Shown here piece after piece: positions 51,845 to 60,501 of a stretch of DNA of 64,000 bases. The stretch is from an uncultured Pseudomonadales bacterium (GTDB lineage: Bacteria > Pseudomonadota > Gammaproteobacteria > Pseudomonadales > Porticoccaceae), in assembly GCA_943788895.1 (NCBI GenBank), contig CALSRZ010000002.1, positions 186,001-250,000 of the forward strand, given 5' to 3'. The translations under genes and the position numbers were made by a program. Under the pieces are notes generated by a model. The model saw nothing but the letters and a program-made list of their open reading frames with translations. It made no database searches and was not told the DNA's origin. Position 1 is the first letter of the stretch, and every line of letters starts with the position of its first letter.

Positions 51845-52077
51845 ATGAGTAACATCGAAGAGCGCGTCATCAAAATGGTTGCTGAGCAGCTAGGTGTAAA
51901 AGAAGAAGATGTTAAAACTACTTCATCTTTTGTTGAAGATCTGGGTGCTGATTCACTCGACACAGTTGAGTTGATCATGGCTTTGGAAGAGGAATTTGAT
52001 GCTGAAATTCCTGATGAAGAAGCAGAGAAAATTGCTACAGTACAAGACGCAATTACTTATATCACGCTAACGGCTGA
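51845..52077 (+). CDS. acpP: Acyl carrier protein, frame break near its end
   Basis: [23 protein letters not shown] with the phosphopantetheine site [18 protein letters not shown] (Ser at about residue 37). As written, the frame runs on to 52156 and through a terminator hairpin, giving 103 residues. Restoring one base near 52065 gives ...AITYITANG and a TGA at 52075-52077, that is 77 residues, the standard length, ending before the terminator. I therefore place the true end at 52077. Confidence 0.94.
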
Positions 52078-52094
52078 TATTATTGCATCGCTTG

Positions 52095-52124
52095 AAAAAA
52101 CCGCTCCATTGGGGCGGTTTTTTT
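52095..52124 (+). terminator. Intrinsic terminator after acpP
   Basis: AAAAAACCGCTCC, loop ATT, GGGGCGGTTTTTTT: a strong hairpin with T-run at about 52095-52124. It separates acpP from pabC. Confidence 0.9.
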
Positions 52125-52220
52125 ATGGCTGGAATTTATGTTTAATAGACGCCTGATTAACTCAAGAGTTAGTCCATGAATAGCGTTGTAAATCGCCCGA
52201 GAAGATACAGCAAAGCCCTT

Positions 52221-53036
52221 GACCACTATTAATGGTGTTGAGAGCTGATCTGTTGCCGGTTGCCGATCGCGGTACAGCCTATGGCCATGGTCTTTTTGAA
52301 ACCATGCTGTTTAGCGTGCTGTGGTTCCTCTATGGCAGCGTCACAGCTCGCGGCTAGTTGCTGATGCACCGGTACTTGGGCTGAGTATTAGCCAAACATC
52401 TCTCGACGATAATCTGGCAAATTTATCGATCTGCTTAAGCAGCAATCACAGAGCAGCGGCATTATTAAAATAACTGTCACTGCCGGAACTGGTGGTCGTG
52501 GTTACGCATCACCGGCTAATTTAGCACCGCAGATTATCTGCCAGTTCTCGCCACTGCCAGATAAGCTTGAGCAGCCGCGACGGGAGGGTGTGGCCCTTAC
52601 CCAGTGTCAGTATCCTCTGCCTGCTAATCCTGTCTTGGCTGGAATTAAACACCTCAATCGTCTCGACCAGGTGTTAGCAGGGCTGAGTGGGCTGATGAAT
52701 ATGCCGATGGTCTTATGTATAGCCAGGCGGGCCTGTTGATCGAAACCACCTGCGCCAATATATTTGTCAAGACTGCTGACAACGGCTGGATAACCCCGAA
52801 GCTTGATCAGGCCGGTGTGCGCGGCGTTATGCGCGGCCTGTTGCTGGAAGAGCTTTTTGCCAGACGCGGTTTGCCAGTCTCAGAGGGCGAGATTAGCCGT
52901 CAGCAGCTTGCAAGCGGCTAGCGAGACTTTTATCTGTAGTTCGATTCGTGGATTGCTGCCGGTGACAGAGATTAATGATCTGGGCACTGGTCAATTGGTG
53001 ACTGATACAAAAATGACTTCAATCAGCGCTGTTTGA
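52221..53036 (+). pseudogene. pabC: Aminodeoxychorismate lyase, several frame breaks
   Basis: PLP enzyme (class IV) releasing p-aminobenzoate from aminodeoxychorismate, partner of PabB. Pieces in different frames read in order: TTINGVES then DLLPVADRGTAYGHGLFETML (about 52221-52310), GIIKITVTAGTGGRGYASPAN (about 52460-52520), GIKHLNRLDQVLA with the PLP-lysine (about 52640-52680), LMYSQAGLLIETTCANIFV, QAGVRGVMRGLLLEEL, and ASETFICSSIRGLLPV to TGA at 53036. At least four breaks, but total length (about 271 codons) is normal. TTG 52221 is the likely start. Labelled as broken, though sequence error is just as possible. Confidence 0.82.
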
Positions 53037-53054
53037 TCTCTATGATTGCTACCC

Positions 53055-54103
53055 ATGTTAAAACCTTTGTTGCGCGCCATTATTCTTCTTGTCAATTACT
53101 GCTGCTGTCGCTGTTGCATGCTTTTGGGAACCGCTCAGCGCTATCTCGAGGCTCCCATTCAGCTTACTCGAGTCAGTGAATGGACGATTGACAGGGCAGT
53201 AATCTCAATACGGTTAACCGACAGCTCTCCACAAAGGAGTATTCTTAGTCACCCAAGGCTGATTAGCCTCTATGCGCGACTTACCGGGCAGACCGCGATT
53301 CAGGCGGGCCAGTATCAAATAAACAGTGGCGATACAGCCACAACTCTCTTGCATAGATTTAATCGCGGTGCAGGTTATCGCTATCAGATAACCTTTCCCG
53401 AGGGTTGGACTTACAACAGTGGTTAGCAGCATCTTCGCAGCGTTGAGCAGTTTGCCGATATCGGTAAGCTCAGCCAGGCGCAGATAATGCGTGCCGCCGA
53501 TATCGACAAGCAGCATCCGGAGGGCTGGCTATTTCCAGATACCTACAGCTATATCAGCACAGATACCGGCATTGATATTCTCGCTCGCGCCCATAGCCGC
53601 ATGGTCGACGTATTAGAGCTCGGGCCTGGCAAAATGCGCTCTGCTGACATACCCTATGATTCCGCCTATCAGGCATTGATTATGGCCTCTATTGTTGAGA
53701 AGGAGACTGGCCTTGCCGAAGAGCGCCCGACTATCGCCGGTGTCTTTGTTCGGCGGTTAAATAAAGGTATGCGCCTGCAGACAGATCCAACGGTTATCTA
53801 TGGTCTCGGTGATGCTTACACGGCAACCTTAAGCGTTCACATTTAAAAACCCTCAGCCCTTACAATACCTATATGATTAAGGGGCTGCCGCCAACACCTA
53901 TTGCCATGCCCAGTGCGGCGGCTATCGAAGCGGCACTGCATCCTCTGGCGGGAACCAGTCTCTACTTTGTCGCCCGTGGCGATGGTGGACATTACTTCTC
54001 GGACAGTCTTGAGGAGCACCAAAAGGCGGTGCGAAAATACCAGATTTACCGGCGGGCGGCTGATTATCAGTCAGCGCCCCGGACTGAAGAGCCAGTCAGA
54101 TAA
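53055..54103 (+). CDS. mltG: Endolytic transglycosylase MltG, three frame breaks
   Basis: Inner-membrane lytic transglycosylase that ends glycan strands in peptidoglycan synthesis. ATG at 53055 gives MLKPLLRAIILLVN, a membrane anchor, then a LysM-like region. Near 53408-53430 two compensating shifts hide QQWLAA before LRSVEQFADI. The catalytic domain EGWLFPDTYSY, ALIMASIVEKETGLAEERP (catalytic Glu) and GMRLQTDPTVIYGLG is intact. A third shift near 53825 leads to NLKRSHLKTLSPYNTYMIKGLPPTPI and on to TAA 54101-54103. Joined length about 349 residues, normal. Lies between pabC and tmk as usual. Confidence 0.9.
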
Positions 54104-54170
54104 AAAGTAGAGTGACCAGCGGTTACAGATTGATAGAATAAAACACAAATAAGTCAGCTCGGGGAAGTAG

Positions 54171-54797
54171 ATGCGCGGAAAATTTATTACCGTTGAGGGT
54201 ACTGAAGGTGTGGGAAAAACCACCAATATTCAGTTTATCCAGGCGTGGATGGAAAAGAATAAACTGGCTTTTGCCACTACCCGTGAGCCCGGTGGGACGC
54301 CATTGGCCGAGCAGGTTCGTGAGCTTCTATTAGCCCCCCGCGAAGAGAAGGTCTGCAATACCGCCGAGTTACTGCTGATGTTTGCCGCCCGCGCCCAGCA
54401 TCTCAATCAGGTGATTGAGCCAATGCTCGGTGAAGGTGCCTGGGTTCTCTGTGATCGATTTACCGATGCCACCTATGCCTACCAGGGCGCTGGCCGCAAT
54501 ATGCGCGACGATCTTATCTCTGAACTCGAGTTGCTGGTGCAGGGCAGCCTGCGGCCCGACCTCACATTGATTCTGGATATTCCCGTGGAAATTGGTCTGC
54601 AGCGGGCCGGGGAGCGCAGTACACCGGATCGCTTTGAGCTTGAACGGGTTGAGTTCTTTGAGCGGGTGCGCAATCGCTATTTGCAGATTGCCGCGGATTC
54701 ACCTGAACGCTGTGTCATTATCGATGCCTCGCAGTCTATTGAAGGGGTGCAGGCGCAGATAGAAAAAGCCCTCAATAAATTTTTGGAGAACGCCTAG
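54171..54797 (+). CDS. tmk: Thymidylate kinase
   Basis: Phosphorylates dTMP to dTDP. MRGKFITVEGTEGVGKTTN (P-loop), TREPGGTPLAEQVRELLL, the DR motif CDRFTDATYAYQGAGR and the LID region are present; 208 residues, normal. Its last base is the first base of the holB GTG start, so the two are coupled. Confidence 0.97.
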   Translation: MRGKFITVEGTEGVGKTTNIQFIQAWMEKNKLAFATTREPGGTPLAEQVRELLLAPREEKVCNTAELLLMFAARAQHLNQVIEPMLGEGAWVLCDRFTDATYAYQGAGRNMRDDLISELELLVQGSLRPDLTLILDIPVEIGLQRAGERSTPDRFELERVEFFERVRNRYLQIAADSPERCVIIDASQSIEGVQAQIEKALNKFLENA

Positions 54798-55726
54798 TGC
54801 TTCCATTGCCCTGGCAGGAAACTCTCTGGGATAGCCTCAATAGCAGTATTGATAATGGCCGTTTGCCCCATGCTATTCTGATCAGTGGTCCCAGTGGTAT
54901 TGGCAAGATGCGTCTGGCTAAGGCACTGGCCCAGCATCTGCTCTGCCAGGCAGAGATGACCAAATATGCCTGTGGTTCCTGTAAGGGCTGTCAGTTGCTC
55001 GCCGCCGGAAGTCATGACGATATCAGCATTCTCGAGCCAGAGGAGCCGGGCAAGCCGATTAAGATTGATGCAGTGCGTGGGCTGACCGATTCACTGAGTA
55101 AAACCGCCCATCAGGGTGGCTGGAAGGTGGCAATCTTTGCCCCCGCCGAAGCGATGAATATTAATGCATCCAATGCACTGCTGAAAAATCTTGAAGAGCC
55201 ACAATCGAAAACGCTTCTGATACTGGTGTCCCATAGACCCAGTCTGTTATCGGCAACTATTCGCAGTCGCTGCCAGCAGATACCCATGCCAATTCCCGAC
55301 ACTGCTATTGCCAGCCAGTGGTTGACTGAGGTTACCGGTGATCAGTCTGCGGTCGACAAGGTGCTGTTTCTCGCCAGTGGTAAACCTCTGTTGGCTCTCG
55401 ACTATCTGCAGAGCGACAGCCTGCAGGAGCGACAGAACTTTGAAGAGCTGGTTGCCAATGTCAGGGCCGGTGATATCTCACCTCTGGATGCAGCCCAGAA
55501 ATGCCAGAAGCTCGATGCCAGCCAAACCATCGATTGGTTCAGCAGCTATATTCACCGTCTGGCAACTAATGATTTGGCTGACAAGCCGATTCCGGCGCTG
55601 TTTGGTTTTTCCGATAAATTACTCCAGGCGCGCAACTGGCTCGACAGTGGTAATAACCCCAACCTGCAGCTACTCTGGGAGGAGCTGTTTATGGACTGGT
55701 TGATGGTGTTTGCCGCGCGTAGATAA
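54797..55726 (+). CDS. holB: DNA polymerase III delta' subunit
   Basis: Clamp-loader subunit. PWQETLWDSLNSSIDNGRLPHAILISGPSGIGKMRLAKALA has the P-loop-like region, CGSCKGCQLL provides the zinc-binding cysteines, and NALLKNLEEPQSKTLLIL and RSRCQ complete the AAA+ core. GTG start at 54797. 309 residues, near the E. coli size (334). Confidence 0.95.
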   Translation: MLPLPWQETLWDSLNSSIDNGRLPHAILISGPSGIGKMRLAKALAQHLLCQAEMTKYACGSCKGCQLLAAGSHDDISILEPEEPGKPIKIDAVRGLTDSLSKTAHQGGWKVAIFAPAEAMNINASNALLKNLEEPQSKTLLILVSHRPSLLSATIRSRCQQIPMPIPDTAIASQWLTEVTGDQSAVDKVLFLASGKPLLALDYLQSDSLQERQNFEELVANVRAGDISPLDAAQKCQKLDASQTIDWFSSYIHRLATNDLADKPIPALFGFSDKLLQARNWLDSGNNPNLQLLWEELFMDWLMVFAARR

Positions 55727-55783
55727 GTGACAGCAGTTTTTTCATGCTAAGCTCATAGAAGCACACAAGGAGAGGTGATCTAT

Positions 55784-56128
55784 ATGTTTAACGGTGGCAA
55801 AGGCGGCATTCTCGCCGTCGATATCAGTGATGAAAATCTGCTCTATCAGCACTATATGTCATTTGTCGAAGGTGGCGGTCTATTTGTGCCGACGAAAAAA
55901 AGTTATGAACTTGGTGATGATATCTTTTTCCTTTTAAGTATCTATTTGCGCCCCGAGCCAATCCCCATGACTGGCAAGGTAGTCTGGGTGACGCACAAGG
56001 GTTCTGGGAGTTTTAAAATGCAGGGGGTCGGCGTTCAGTTGGGTGAAGAGCAGGCCGAATTAAAAGTTGATATTGAACAGGCTTTGACCGGTACGGTACA
56101 CTCTCACAAGCCTACATTAACCATGTAG
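55784..56128 (+). CDS. pilZ: PilZ domain protein, type IV pilus assembly type
   Basis: 114 residues from ATG 55784 (MFNGGKGGILAVDISDE), with AAGGAGAGG upstream; a GTG at 55775 would add three residues. Resembles Pseudomonas PilZ in position (after holB, before tatD) and sequence (NLLYQHYMSFVEGGGLFVPT, IPMTGKVVWVTHKG). As in that protein, the RxxxR c-di-GMP motif is missing, so it probably acts in pilus assembly without binding c-di-GMP. Confidence 0.9.
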   Translation: MFNGGKGGILAVDISDENLLYQHYMSFVEGGGLFVPTKKSYELGDDIFFLLSIYLRPEPIPMTGKVVWVTHKGSGSFKMQGVGVQLGEEQAELKVDIEQALTGTVHSHKPTLTM

Positions 56129-56159
56129 AACAATTTCATAATAAAAGACGAAATAACCT

Positions 56160-56936
56160 ATGCTGGTAGACTCTCACTGCCATCTCGATCATTTGGATTT
56201 ATCTGATCGAGAGGGCGGAATCGATGCTGTTCTGGAAGCGGCCAAAGCTCGAGGTGTCAGCCACTTTCTCAGTGTTGCGGTGGATATGCCGACCTCTAAA
56301 TCACTGCTTGAGCTGACTGCCCAACACGACAATGTTTTCTCATCAGTGGGTGCCCATCCACTGCAGAAAGTCCAACAGGAAGTTCCCTCTGTCGAAGAGC
56401 TTATACAGCTCGCGAGTCAACCTGGTGTAGTGGCCATTGGTGAAACTGGTCTGGATAATTTTTACAGCAGTGAAACCATCGATTGGCAGCGGGCGAGTTT
56501 TATCAATCACCTTAAGGCCAGTCAGCAGATTAATAAGCCGGTGATTATTCATACCCGCGATGCCCGTGAAGAGACTATCGATCTACTGCGTCAATACACG
56601 CCCAGTGCCGCTGGTGTGATGCATTGCTTTACCGAGAGCTGGGAGATGGCTGAGCAGGCTCTGGAGCTGGGTTTTTATATCTCCTTCTCTGGTATTGTTA
56701 CCTTTGCCAGTGCCGATGAATTGCGCGATGTTGCGGTCAGGGTGCCATTGGATAGAATACTGGTCGAGACCGATTCTCCTTGGCTGGCGCCAGTGCCCCA
56801 TAGAGGCAAGCAGAACGAGCCGCAGTATGTGCGCGAGGTGGCTGAGTTTATGGCTGATTTAAGGGGTATAAGCCTTGAAGAGTTGGCCGCGGCGACAACA
56901 GATAATTTCCATCGATTATTTCAGATACCCAGATAG
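56160..56936 (+). CDS. TatD family metal-dependent hydrolase
   Basis: 258-residue TIM-barrel hydrolase of the YcfH/TatD group. VDSHCHLDHLDL (HxH metal ligands), GAHPL, IGETGLD, IHTRDA, MHCFTES and VETDSPWLAP give the full ligand set. Some relatives are DNases; here the biological role is unproved. Sits in the usual tmk-holB-pilZ-tatD order and ends 2 bases before the next gene. Confidence 0.95.
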   Translation: MLVDSHCHLDHLDLSDREGGIDAVLEAAKARGVSHFLSVAVDMPTSKSLLELTAQHDNVFSSVGAHPLQKVQQEVPSVEELIQLASQPGVVAIGETGLDNFYSSETIDWQRASFINHLKASQQINKPVIIHTRDAREETIDLLRQYTPSAAGVMHCFTESWEMAEQALELGFYISFSGIVTFASADELRDVAVRVPLDRILVETDSPWLAPVPHRGKQNEPQYVREVAEFMADLRGISLEELAAATTDNFHRLFQIPR

Positions 56937-56938
56937 AG

Positions 56939-57613
56939 ATGAGCATGCCTGAACAGAATAAGAGTCAAACACCGGAATCGAACTTTATTATTCGAACCTT
57001 TCCCGTTGGGCCATTGCAGTGCAACTGTTCGATTATTGGTGATCGCTTGAGTGGCAGGGCACTGGTAGTTGATCCGGGCGGCGATGCCGATAAAATCCTC
57101 GGGCTGCTTAAACAGCTCAATCTCTCGGTTGTGGCGATTATTCACACCCATGCTCATCTCGACCATATACTGGCGGCCGGTGAGATCAAGCAGGCCACAG
57201 GCGCGCCGATCTTTCTGCATAAGGGCGATCAGTTCTTATGGGATATGGTTGAGCAACAGTGTGCAATGTTTGGTGTTCCAGAGATTAGTCTGCCGGAACC
57301 AGACCATTATATAAATGATGATCAGGCGCTGGATTGCTGTGGCGGTGTGGCTATTCATACGCCGGGTCACACGCCGGGTTCGGTGAGTTTTTGGTTTGAA
57401 GAGTACAAGACGTTGATTGCCGGGGATACCTTATTCCAGGGCAGTATTGGTCGCACGGATTTACCTGGCGGCAATTTTGAAGAGATTAAAAAATCTATTA
57501 GCCAGCGTATTTACAGTCTCGACGATGAGGCGGTGGTTATTACCGGTCATGGCCCAAGTACCAGTATCGGCTTTGAAAAACAGAGCAACAATTTTGTTCG
57601 TGGTGCTATTTAA
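56939..57613 (+). CDS. ycbL: Glyoxalase II-like metallo-beta-lactamase fold hydrolase
   Basis: 224 residues with the binuclear metal site THAHLDHILAAG (about residues 66-77), HTPGHTPGSVS, IAGDTLF and a final TGHGPST. FPVGPLQCNCSIIGD at the start is typical of the YcbL group, whose members show type II glyoxalase-like activity. Immediately follows tatD. Confidence 0.88.
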   Translation: MSMPEQNKSQTPESNFIIRTFPVGPLQCNCSIIGDRLSGRALVVDPGGDADKILGLLKQLNLSVVAIIHTHAHLDHILAAGEIKQATGAPIFLHKGDQFLWDMVEQQCAMFGVPEISLPEPDHYINDDQALDCCGGVAIHTPGHTPGSVSFWFEEYKTLIAGDTLFQGSIGRTDLPGGNFEEIKKSISQRIYSLDDEAVVITGHGPSTSIGFEKQSNNFVRGAI

Positions 57614-57666
57614 ACCTGACGCCTTAACAGCGCCTAAGCTATTAAAAAATTTAACAGGAAACCCCA

Positions 57667-58287
57667 ATGAAACAGCAACTGATCACCATGCTCGAACTGC
57701 AGAGCGATATGAATACCAAAGTCCACGCCGACTGGAAGCAGCAAAACTTCGAATGGTATCGCGCCATCTGGGTTGAATGTGCCGAGCTGCTCGATCATTA
57801 CGGTTGGAAGTGGTGGAAGAAGCAGACTCCCGATATTGGTCAGATTGAGCTGGAGCTAGTGGATATCTGGCACTTTGGTTTAAGCCTGTTGCTGCTTAAG
57901 GGTGATTCTCCAGAGGCGATTGCCGATCATGTTATTGAAGCTTTTTCAGCGCCTCAGCAGGGCACTGACTTCAAACTCGATCTGGAAGACTTTACCCATC
58001 ACACCTTGGCCAGCAAAAGCTTTGAAGTGGCGCGCTTTGCCAAGCTGATGCAGGGCATAGATATGGACTTTGAAAATCTCTATGTCGGCTATGTGGGTAA
58101 AAACGTGCTGAATTTCTTCCGTCAGGATCACGGCTATCAGGATGGCAGCTATCAGAAGCAGTGGGGCGGTGTTGAAGATAACGAACACCTGGTGGATATT
58201 GTTGCCCAGCTAGATACAGGTGCGAGCAATTTCAAAGATCAGCTCTACAGCCGTATGCTGGATACCTACAAAAAGCTCTGTGCCTGA
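57667..58287 (+). CDS. dUTP diphosphatase, all-alpha (dimeric) type
   Basis: 206-residue all-helical NTP pyrophosphatase of the dimeric dUTPase family. The metal-binding motifs EWYRAIWVECAELLDHYGWKWWK (ExxE) near residue 28-48 and IELELVDIWHF (ExxD) near 60-70 are clear, with a second set FARFAKLMQG and NFFRQDHGYQDGSY. Removes dUTP to keep uracil out of DNA. Unrelated in fold to the trimeric E. coli Dut. ATG at 57667 with AGGAAACCC upstream. Confidence 0.88.
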   Translation: MKQQLITMLELQSDMNTKVHADWKQQNFEWYRAIWVECAELLDHYGWKWWKKQTPDIGQIELELVDIWHFGLSLLLLKGDSPEAIADHVIEAFSAPQQGTDFKLDLEDFTHHTLASKSFEVARFAKLMQGIDMDFENLYVGYVGKNVLNFFRQDHGYQDGSYQKQWGGVEDNEHLVDIVAQLDTGASNFKDQLYSRMLDTYKKLCA

Positions 58288-58380
58288 TCGAAACCTGTCC
58301 GAAATCAATCAAAAGAGCACTATTTGGCCTATAAATAGTCTCCATTAGTGCTCTGGAGATGCATTTTATTTATGCCGCCT

Positions 58381-58386
58381 TATAAT
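58381..58386 (+). promoter_or_regulatory. Possible -10 box of mdh
   Basis: TATAAT followed by AGCGCC, 48 bases before the mdh start. I find no clear -35 box. Confidence 0.45.
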
Positions 58387-58433
58387 AGCGCCGACTTAAA
58401 ATTTGACGTTATTAACTTCTACGGAGATACACC

Positions 58434-59414
58434 TTGAATTCACCCGTTCGCGTAACAGTTACAGGGGCCGCAGGCCAAATCAGCTACTCTCTATTATTCC
58501 GCATTGCCGCTGGCGAAATGCTCGGCCCAAAGCAGCCGGTTATTTTACAGATGCTTGAAATTACGCCGGCTCTTGAAGCGCTTAAAGGCGTGGCTATGGA
58601 ATTGGAAGACTGTGCTTTTCCACTGTTGGCCGGAATGGTCTGCACCGATGATGCAGCTGTTGCTTTTAAAGACTCCGATTACGCACTGCTGGTTGGCGCA
58701 CGTCCACGTGGCCCAGGTATGGAGCGCAAGGACTTGCTAGAAGCCAATGCGGCAATCTTCTCTGCCCAGGGCAAGGCTCTTAATGACAATGCCTCTAAAG
58801 CTATTAAAGTGCTGGTTGTCGGCAACCCGGCGAACACTAACTCGCTGATTGCCCAGCGCAATGCGCCGGATATCAACCCTCGTCAATTTACCGCAATGAC
58901 GCGTCTCGATCACAATCGCGCGCTGACTCAGATTGCTAACAAAACCGGTACTACAATCAATGATGTTACCCATATGACTATCTGGGGTAACCACTCGGCA
59001 ACTCAGTACCCGGATATCCACCAGACTAAAGTCAATGGCCAAGCGGCTATCGATATGGTTGATCAGTCCTGGTACGAAGAAGAGTTTATTCCTGTTGTTC
59101 AGCAGCGTGGCGCGGCCATTATTAAAGCCCGTGGTGCTTCCAGTGCCGCCTCTGCAGCCAATGCCGCTATTGCACATATGCGCAGCTGGGCTCTGGGTAC
59201 TGCCGAGGGTGACTGGGTCAGCATGGGTGTCTACAGCGATGGCAGCTACGGTATTACTGAAGGCTTGATCTACTCTTTCCCATGTACCTGTAAAGACGGT
59301 GACTGGGAGATTGTTCAGGGTCTGGAAATCAATGATTTCTCCCGCGCTAAAATGTCTGCGACTGAGCAAGAGCTAACTGAAGAGCGCGACGCTGTTCAGC
59401 ACCTGCTTCCATAA
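58434..59414 (+). CDS. mdh: Malate dehydrogenase
   Basis: TCA-cycle oxidation of malate to oxaloacetate with NAD. TTG start at 58434 follows GGAG at 58423. [20 protein letters not shown] (Rossmann), [14 protein letters not shown] (substrate-binding Arg residues), [10 protein letters not shown] and the catalytic pair in MTRLDHNRA and [12 protein letters not shown] are intact. 326 residues: the longer form shared with chlamydia-type and plant cytosolic enzymes, not the E. coli 312-residue form. Followed by a terminator. Confidence 0.97.
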   Translation: MNSPVRVTVTGAAGQISYSLLFRIAAGEMLGPKQPVILQMLEITPALEALKGVAMELEDCAFPLLAGMVCTDDAAVAFKDSDYALLVGARPRGPGMERKDLLEANAAIFSAQGKALNDNASKAIKVLVVGNPANTNSLIAQRNAPDINPRQFTAMTRLDHNRALTQIANKTGTTINDVTHMTIWGNHSATQYPDIHQTKVNGQAAIDMVDQSWYEEEFIPVVQQRGAAIIKARGASSAASAANAAIAHMRSWALGTAEGDWVSMGVYSDGSYGITEGLIYSFPCTCKDGDWEIVQGLEINDFSRAKMSATEQELTEERDAVQHLLP

Positions 59415-59430
59415 CAGTTCCAGCTGTATT

Positions 59431-59469
59431 AAAAAACCGCTTATTTATGACTGGATAAGCGGTTTTTTT
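59431..59469 (+). terminator. Intrinsic terminator after mdh
   Basis: AAAAAACCGCTTAT (59431-59444) pairs with ATAAGCGGTTTTTT (59455-59468), loop of 10 bases, strong T-run. Confidence 0.92.
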
Positions 59470-59569
59470 GTTTTTAAGCGGCTCTAAGCGCAGCTTTCGC
59501 TGGTTCCCCAGAGTAATAATTTGCTACAGTAACCACCGTTAAATTTGATCCCATTAAGGAGAGTTATCT

Positions 59570-60043
59570 GTGGCATTTGCTGAGGTAGGAACAACGGCCA
59601 GTGATTTTTCACTGTTAAATCAGCGCGGCGAAAAGGTCAGTCTTAAAGATTATCGCGGCAAGAAAAATGTAGTTGTGTATTTTTACCCCAAAGCGATGAC
59701 CCCGGGCTGCACAGTTCAGGCCTGTGGCATACGCGATAGCAAGGCAGAATTTGCCGCTGTGGATACTGTAGTGATGGCGGTCAGCCCCGACTCGGTCGAC
59801 AGGCTGGTTAAATTTGAAGATAAGCAGGAGCTTAACTTTACACTGCTGTCCGATGAGGACCACAAAATTACTGAAGAGTACGGCGCCTGGGATTTAAAGA
59901 AGTTTATGGGCCGTGAATATATGGGTGTGCTGCGTTCAACCTTTATTATAGGTAAGGACGGAGAGATCAAATATGTGATGGGCAAGGTTAAAACCAAAAC
60001 TCACCATGAAGATGTGCTGGAGTGGATCAAAGAAAATCTTTGA
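59570..60043 (+). CDS. bcp: Thioredoxin-dependent peroxiredoxin, Bcp type
   Basis: Reduces hydrogen peroxide and organic peroxides. YFYPKAMTPGCTVQACGIRD contains the peroxidatic Cys and, five residues on, the resolving Cys of the atypical two-Cys Bcp class (about residues 45 and 50). GTG start at 59570 with AAGGAG 8 bases before it. 157 residues, normal. Confidence 0.95.
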   Translation: MAFAEVGTTASDFSLLNQRGEKVSLKDYRGKKNVVVYFYPKAMTPGCTVQACGIRDSKAEFAAVDTVVMAVSPDSVDRLVKFEDKQELNFTLLSDEDHKITEEYGAWDLKKFMGREYMGVLRSTFIIGKDGEIKYVMGKVKTKTHHEDVLEWIKENL

Positions 60044-60120
60044 TATCAGCATATAAATTTTTTAAGTAGTATTTACTTAAGCAACTAAAGCTAAGCAACT
60101 AAAACAATTAAGGGTTATTT

Positions 60121-60450
60121 ATGTTTTTTATCTCCAGTGCACATGCACAGTCAGCCGCGCCAACAGGTGATCCGGGAATGATGGGTTCACTGATTATGTT
60201 CGGTGGTCTATTTATCTTTATGTACCTGTTTATTATTCGCCCCCAGCGCAAGCGTCAAAAAGAGCACAATGATTTGCTTGGCAGCCTGAATAAAGGTGAT
60301 GAAGTAACCATGACCAGCGGTATCCTCGGTAAAATTACCAAGATCGAAGGGGATTATGTGGTTCTCGAAGTAAACAACAATCTCGAACTAAAATTCCAGA
60401 TCTCAGCAGTTCATGCTGTGTTGCCTAAGGGCACCATCAAAGCGATCTAA
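60121..60450 (+). CDS. yajC: Sec translocase accessory protein YajC
   Basis: 109-residue membrane protein: GMMGSLIMFGGLFIFMYLFIIRPQRKRQKEH is the single helix and the basic RPQ(R/K)KR motif, then a soluble KGDEVTMTSGILGKI domain. YajC is usually between tgt and secDF, neither of which is here, so the locus has been rearranged. Confidence 0.95.
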   Translation: MFFISSAHAQSAAPTGDPGMMGSLIMFGGLFIFMYLFIIRPQRKRQKEHNDLLGSLNKGDEVTMTSGILGKITKIEGDYVVLEVNNNLELKFQISAVHAVLPKGTIKAI

Positions 60451-60501
60451 TCTGGTCGATAAGTGGCTGTTTCGGCAGCCACTTCTGCTAGTATCAAGCT
60501 T

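Noticed and set aside
49600-53900. Programmed frameshifting in the fab cluster
   Set aside because: No slippery heptamers with following structures at the breaks, shifts occur in many unrelated genes and in both directions; sequence error fits better.
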